Shown piece after piece: positions 60,360 through 64,000 of a DNA stretch of 64,000 nucleotides (positions are counted from its first letter, which is position 1; each line of letters starts with the position of its first letter). The stretch is taken from positions 1 to 64,000 of the forward strand of contig NZ_RJUF01000009.1 of assembly GCF_024343775.1 (NCBI RefSeq), given 5' to 3'. Under the pieces are notes generated by a model that saw nothing but the letters and a program-made list of their open reading frames with translations, had not been told where the DNA came from and searched no databases. The DNA comes from Lacihabitans soyangensis. GTDB taxonomy: Bacteria; Bacteroidota; Bacteroidia; Cytophagales; Spirosomataceae. A program made the position numbers and the translations under genes.

Positions 60360-61856
60360 TTGAATAATAACCAACAGACGCAAACACCGAGGGTTTTTTA
60401 CGAAATTTTTATCCGTTCTTTTTGTGATTCTAACAACGACGGCAAAGGTGACTTAAACGGAATCACCTCCAAACTTGACTATTTGCAATACCTTGGCGTG
60501 GAAGGTATTTGGATTACTCCTTTTTTTAGATCAAACTCTTATCACAAATACGATGTGATTGATTATAAGTCGGTTGATCCTGAGTGTGGCACTATGGGTG
60601 ACTTTGAAAACTTTGTTAGAGAAGCACACAAGCGGAATATAAAAGTATTGATAGATTTTGTAATCAATCATACCAGCAGTCAACATTGGTGGTTTCAAGA
60701 GGCTAAAAAGGGGAAAGAAAATCCATACAGAAACTATTACAATTGGCTTTCCCCCGCCCAAATAAAAGCCAAAGGAATAGCAGAAAGAGAGGCAACTGCA
60801 GACAGTGCTGAGAAACAACCCTGGCATTGGGCTAAAAAAGGCGATGACGAGAAATATTACGGCATGTTTTGGAGCGAAATGCCCGACCTCAACATGGACA
60901 ACCCAAAGGTCAGGGAAGAAATCTATGAAATTGGGCGATTTTGGTTGGAAAAAGGTGTTGATGGATTCAGGATGGATGCCGCAAAACATATTTATCCCGA
61001 TTGGGAAGCTCATAAATGTCATGCTTTTTGGCAAGAGTTCAGACAAAGAATGGAAGCCATAAAATCGGATGTTTACATAGTAGGTGAGGTGTGGACTTCA
61101 GCAGAAAAAATTGCTCCGTTTTTTAGAGGTTTGAAGGCGAATTTTAATTTCGATTTGTGTTTTGCGATACAAGACATTGTAAAGTTGGGCAAAGATTCTA
61201 AAGACATTGTTTCGATGCTGATTTCGAATTACGAACTATTTTCGGCAGAGAATCCAGACTTTATAGATGCCACTATGCTCACTAACCATGACCAAAATCG
61301 TATAGGAAGTGTGGCTGATGGAAACAGTGACAAACTCAAAATGGCGGCCAATTTATTGTTTACACTTCCAGGAAATCCTTATCTCTACTATGGTGAAGAG
61401 TTAGGAATGAAAGGCAAAAAGCCTGATGAGAATATTAGGGAGGCATTTATTTGGAATAAACGTTCGGAAGATAATGACCGTACGAATTGGCGAAAACCAG
61501 TTTATAACACCGACTCCAAAACCTCTCCGCTAAAGCTTCAAATAGAAGATGAAAATTCGCTATTCAATCATTACAGAAAATTGATTTCATTGAGAAAATC
61601 CATTCCCGCTTTGGCTCAAATTAGCCCAACGAATCTTCAAAAGTCGAGTATTTCTAATAAAAAAGTTGTATCTTTCATCAGACCACATGAAGAGGGAGAT
61701 GTGCTTGTTATTCAGAATATTACGAGTGAAAACGTGGAGGTTTTAGTGAGTGAAAAGATTGGAGATTTTATTTATTCAAAATTAGATTCTAGAATAAATG
61801 ATGAAAAAGTCTCAATTAGTCCATATTCAATGTTGGTGTTTGAAATTCTAGATTAA
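60360..61856 (+). CDS. GH13-family alpha-glucosidase/amylase-like enzyme
   Basis: A 498-residue cytoplasmic glycoside hydrolase of family 13. The (beta/alpha)8 barrel holds the four conserved regions: DFVINHTSSQHWWF (99-112), GFRMDAAKH with nucleophile D206, the acid/base E243 in IVGEVW, and D311 in TNHDQNR. The start FYEIFIRSFCDSNNDGKGDLNGI resembles trehalose synthase and oligo-1,6-glucosidase-like enzymes. No signal peptide, so it acts on imported or stored alpha-glucans or trehalose-type sugars. The start is a TTG; no ATG lies near the conserved N-terminus. Confidence 0.9.
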   Translation: MNNNQQTQTPRVFYEIFIRSFCDSNNDGKGDLNGITSKLDYLQYLGVEGIWITPFFRSNSYHKYDVIDYKSVDPECGTMGDFENFVREAHKRNIKVLIDFVINHTSSQHWWFQEAKKGKENPYRNYYNWLSPAQIKAKGIAEREATADSAEKQPWHWAKKGDDEKYYGMFWSEMPDLNMDNPKVREEIYEIGRFWLEKGVDGFRMDAAKHIYPDWEAHKCHAFWQEFRQRMEAIKSDVYIVGEVWTSAEKIAPFFRGLKANFNFDLCFAIQDIVKLGKDSKDIVSMLISNYELFSAENPDFIDATMLTNHDQNRIGSVADGNSDKLKMAANLLFTLPGNPYLYYGEELGMKGKKPDENIREAFIWNKRSEDNDRTNWRKPVYNTDSKTSPLKLQIEDENSLFNHYRKLISLRKSIPALAQISPTNLQKSSISNKKVVSFIRPHEEGDVLVIQNITSENVEVLVSEKIGDFIYSKLDSRINDEKVSISPYSMLVFEILD

Positions 61857-61906
61857 AATTTTACACTAAATTGAACGTTTGCTCTAAATAGCATCTCTGC
61901 ATCAAA

Positions 61907-62404
61907 ATGAAATTAAAAATTGTTTTCATATTTGCCTTTGTAAATTATTCATGTTTTTCTTCTAATGATTCTGTTTATCCTATTCAAACAAATGACAAAT
62001 TAGCATTTAAGTTAGACGGAGAAATTTGGCGACCCCGAGATAAGAACTATATTCTTTACGGTCTTCCTGTTAATACGGCGATAGTTGATTTTCCACTTAA
62101 CCGGAATTGGGGATATATAGGAGGCGGAAATTATATAAATAGCCCATCAGAATATTTTTCGATTAATTTTAGAACAAACAGAAATGAAGTTCAATTAAAT
62201 AATAAATACTTTATTAAAGATACCACTTTGAATGTTCTTAAAAATGTCACATTTTCCAAAGGATCTGATGTTTATAATGCAATTGACGGTTTTTTTAAAC
62301 TTAAAGACACTTTGAATAGAGGATTCAAAGGGGATTTTGAATTTGTCTTGAAAAGCAAATCAAATAAAGAAATTAGAATTACAGAAGGAGTATTTAATTT
62401 TTAA
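61907..62404 (+). CDS. Putative lipoprotein of unknown function
   Basis: A 165-residue protein with a signal peptide and a weak lipobox (YSC, Cys16). The rest is beta-strand-rich with many Asn and aromatic residues. Not recognised. It lies 50 bases after the GH13 gene on the same strand and is followed by a repeat region. Confidence 0.55.
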   Translation: MKLKIVFIFAFVNYSCFSSNDSVYPIQTNDKLAFKLDGEIWRPRDKNYILYGLPVNTAIVDFPLNRNWGYIGGGNYINSPSEYFSINFRTNRNEVQLNNKYFIKDTTLNVLKNVTFSKGSDVYNAIDGFFKLKDTLNRGFKGDFEFVLKSKSNKEIRITEGVFNF

Positions 62405-62436
62405 AGACCTCAGAGTGGTTATCTTAATTTACTTAT

Positions 62437-62561
62437 CCGTGAACATCAGTCTAATCTGTGCCGCAGCCGATGCTGTCATCTGTGTTCTAATTCAAAACTC
62501 ATTACTTCAACTAAAATATTAATCGGTGAACATCAGTTTTGTCCGTGTCATCTGTGTTCTA
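62437..62561. repeat. Two copies of a short intergenic repeat
   Basis: 62437-62489 and 62524-62561 share GTGAACATCAGT at the start and GTCATCTGTGTTCTA at the end; the first copy has about 15 extra bases in the middle. A related stretch (AATCCGTGTAAATCAGC) occurs at about 41013-41029. They do not code. They resemble the dispersed intergenic repeats of Bacteroidota genomes. Confidence 0.6.
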
Positions 62562-62581
62562 TCTCAACACGAGCTAAAAAA

Positions 62582-64000
62582 TCACCTCTTCAACCTCAAA
62601 TAAAAGAAATCATCTTTTTTCCATGCCACTCGTTTTTTGTCTTGTGCTGCCATGTAACTGATTAAGAAATTCACCTGTGCGTATTTACGGCTTGCCGACC
62701 ATACAAATCCATTTTCTATTTGGTCAGAAGGTTTGTGGTAGTGAGCAGCTCGCCATTTTTTTACGTCTTCAGCCAAGTTTTTGTTAGAATTTATGTGTCC
62801 AAATTTCACGTGCAAGGCAGGGATGCCCGCCTTCACGAAACTATATTGATCACTTCTCACAAATCGCCCTTCTGTTGGCTCTGGGTCGGTTTCTATGCTC
62901 AGGTTTAATAGTTTAGCCGCTTTTTTAGTGATATCTTCCAAAGTGCTATGTTCAGCTCCAAGCGGTGCTATGGATTCCAATTGTGCCAAAAATGTCGGCA
63001 TGTCGGTATTCACATCCACTACGATGTCTTTTTTTGGGACAGTAGGGTTGTTGGCAAAATATGCCGAACCTAGTAGACCCATTTCTTCTGCCGTACACAT
63101 TAAAAACAACATGGTGCGTTTTGGTTTTGTGGGTAATTGGCTGTAAGTTCTAGCTATTTCTAAAGCAGCCGCAACGCCAGAAGCATTGTCATGAGCTCCG
63201 TTATAAATCGAGTCGCCTTCTATTGCTTTTCCGACACCCAAATGATCCAAATGAGCCGAATGAATAACGTATTCTTTCTTTAGTTTTTTGTCAGTTCCTT
63301 CAATTTTACCGATGACATTGTAACTTTCAATATCGCTATAAACAGACTCGTAATTACCTGATGCTGTTGTTTTTAGGTTTTGGCTTACATAATTTCCTTT
63401 TTCTAGGCCTTTCCAAATTTCTTCAAGATTCAGACCGTTCGCTTTCATTAGTTCTTTCAAAACATCCACAGTAATGCTACCTGCCACTTGGATATCTCCG
63501 CCCATATAGTTTGCAGAAGGAGTCAGTTTTCCATCGGGTTTTATGGAAATATTGCTTCCGCCTTGGATAGACAAATTGGCTCCAACTTTAAAACGAGCCG
63601 TATTGTTTTCATAATTGCAAAGCAATACGCCTATGGCTCCATGTTTAAGGGCATAGTCTTGGTAAGTGCTTGGATATTTGAGGTGTAGTTTCACATTGGC
63701 GGGTACGTTATCAGGTGATTTTTGTAAAACTACACAGATTTTGCCTTTGACGTCAATGTTCTTATAATCATTAAAACCCAGTTCAGGAGCGTCAATTCCT
63801 GAGCCAACAAAAACTAATGGTGCAATGAAATCAACCTTGGCTTTTTCGGGATTAGCATAAAACAAATAGTCTTCACCTAAAACTAGTTTTTTGCTTGTAC
63901 CATCCGCTTGCGTGAAACTCAAACTGGTCTTTTCCTTTACCAATTTAGAATTTCTTAAGATAACTTTTTGGGTGTAGCCACCGTTTTCTCCTGCCGGTGT
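62582..64000 (-). CDS. M28-family metallopeptidase with PA domain (5' end outside window)
   Basis: At least 472 residues; the frame stays open to the window edge, so the signal peptide and start are missing, and an apparent TTG start at 63943 is not real. An inserted PA domain covers the region with VVLQKSPDNVPANVKLHLKYP. The di-zinc M28 core follows: HSAHLDHLG, NGAHDNASG, CTAEEMGLLGS with the catalytic Glu pair, DVNTDMP, and the last His in HVKFGH. Aminopeptidase activity at the cell surface or in the periplasm is likely. The C-terminal part (about the last 50 residues) ends in a basic tail. Confidence 0.92.
   Translation of the reverse strand, partial: TPAGENGGYTQKVILRNSKLVKEKTSLSFTQADGTSKKLVLGEDYLFYANPEKAKVDFIAPLVFVGSGIDAPELGFNDYKNIDVKGKICVVLQKSPDNVPANVKLHLKYPSTYQDYALKHGAIGVLLCNYENNTARFKVGANLSIQGGSNISIKPDGKLTPSANYMGGDIQVAGSITVDVLKELMKANGLNLEEIWKGLEKGNYVSQNLKTTASGNYESVYSDIESYNVIGKIEGTDKKLKKEYVIHSAHLDHLGVGKAIEGDSIYNGAHDNASGVAAALEIARTYSQLPTKPKRTMLFLMCTAEEMGLLGSAYFANNPTVPKKDIVVDVNTDMPTFLAQLESIAPLGAEHSTLEDITKKAAKLLNLSIETDPEPTEGRFVRSDQYSFVKAGIPALHVKFGHINSNKNLAEDVKKWRAAHYHKPSDQIENGFVWSASRKYAQVNFLISYMAAQDKKRVAWKKDDFFYLRLKR

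Overview
The window looks like a chromosomal stretch of a low-GC member of the Bacteroidota, probably Cytophagales-like. The evidence is the FecIR-type sigma/anti-sigma pair next to a TonB-dependent receptor with STN and carboxypeptidase-like N-terminal domains, DUF5686 and DUF1573 proteins, a fused alpha/beta E1 dehydrogenase, META and serpin lipoproteins, a C-terminal coathanger-type domain, and many TAnnTTTG-type -7 promoter elements. The genus cannot be fixed from the sequence alone. No tRNA, CRISPR array, transposase or phage gene was seen.

Layout. 1-984 holds the 3' end of an rRNA operon (23S end, 5S, terminator) followed by a decayed second 5S copy. 1179-7152 carries a PIF1-like helicase, an exported Gfo/Idh/MocA oxidoreductase and a DUF5686 outer-membrane protein. 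7470-17068 is one functional cluster: ECF sigma factor, FecR-like anti-sigma factor, a TonB-dependent receptor interrupted by an in-frame TGA, a TcuA-like FAD dehydrogenase, a PrpF-family isomerase carrying a lipoprotein signal, and EamA and MFS transporters. It reads as a surface-sensed uptake and catabolic system for a tricarballylate/aconitate-like acid.

17149-26851 mixes housekeeping genes (SdiA-regulated propeller, aspartate kinase, prolyl oligopeptidase) with accessory material: a three-gene HipB-HipS-HipT kinase toxin system with repeated operator motifs, an AT-rich block of unknown membrane proteins, and a DUF6922/AbiEii-type toxin pair. 26888-34642 holds a LacI regulator, an exported sugar isomerase-like protein, a tight HAD-CAT-NUDIX-membrane protein operon, an ATP-grasp/Gre-like pair and a DUF1573 protein. 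34882-39456 has the E1 fusion, a RelE/ParE toxin with a 57-residue antitoxin, and a frameshifted nuclease-like toxin tip followed by a candidate immunity gene.

39582-51176 is mostly core metabolism: M20 dipeptidase, MurQ, BatA-like, ThuA/oxidoreductase fusion plus SDR, GNAT, sterol desaturase family, MFS, Upp, an rpsJ away from the S10 operon, and IspE. 51368-64000 holds a large secreted sugar-dehydrogenase-like protein, DeoC, a four-gene META-serpin-LVIVD-barrel operon, a rhodanese mini-operon behind a palindromic operator, a GH13 enzyme and an M28 peptidase cut by the window end.

Most neighbouring genes on the same strand touch or overlap by 1-14 bases, so translational coupling is common. 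Shine-Dalgarno sequences are generally weak, and several starts are TTG.
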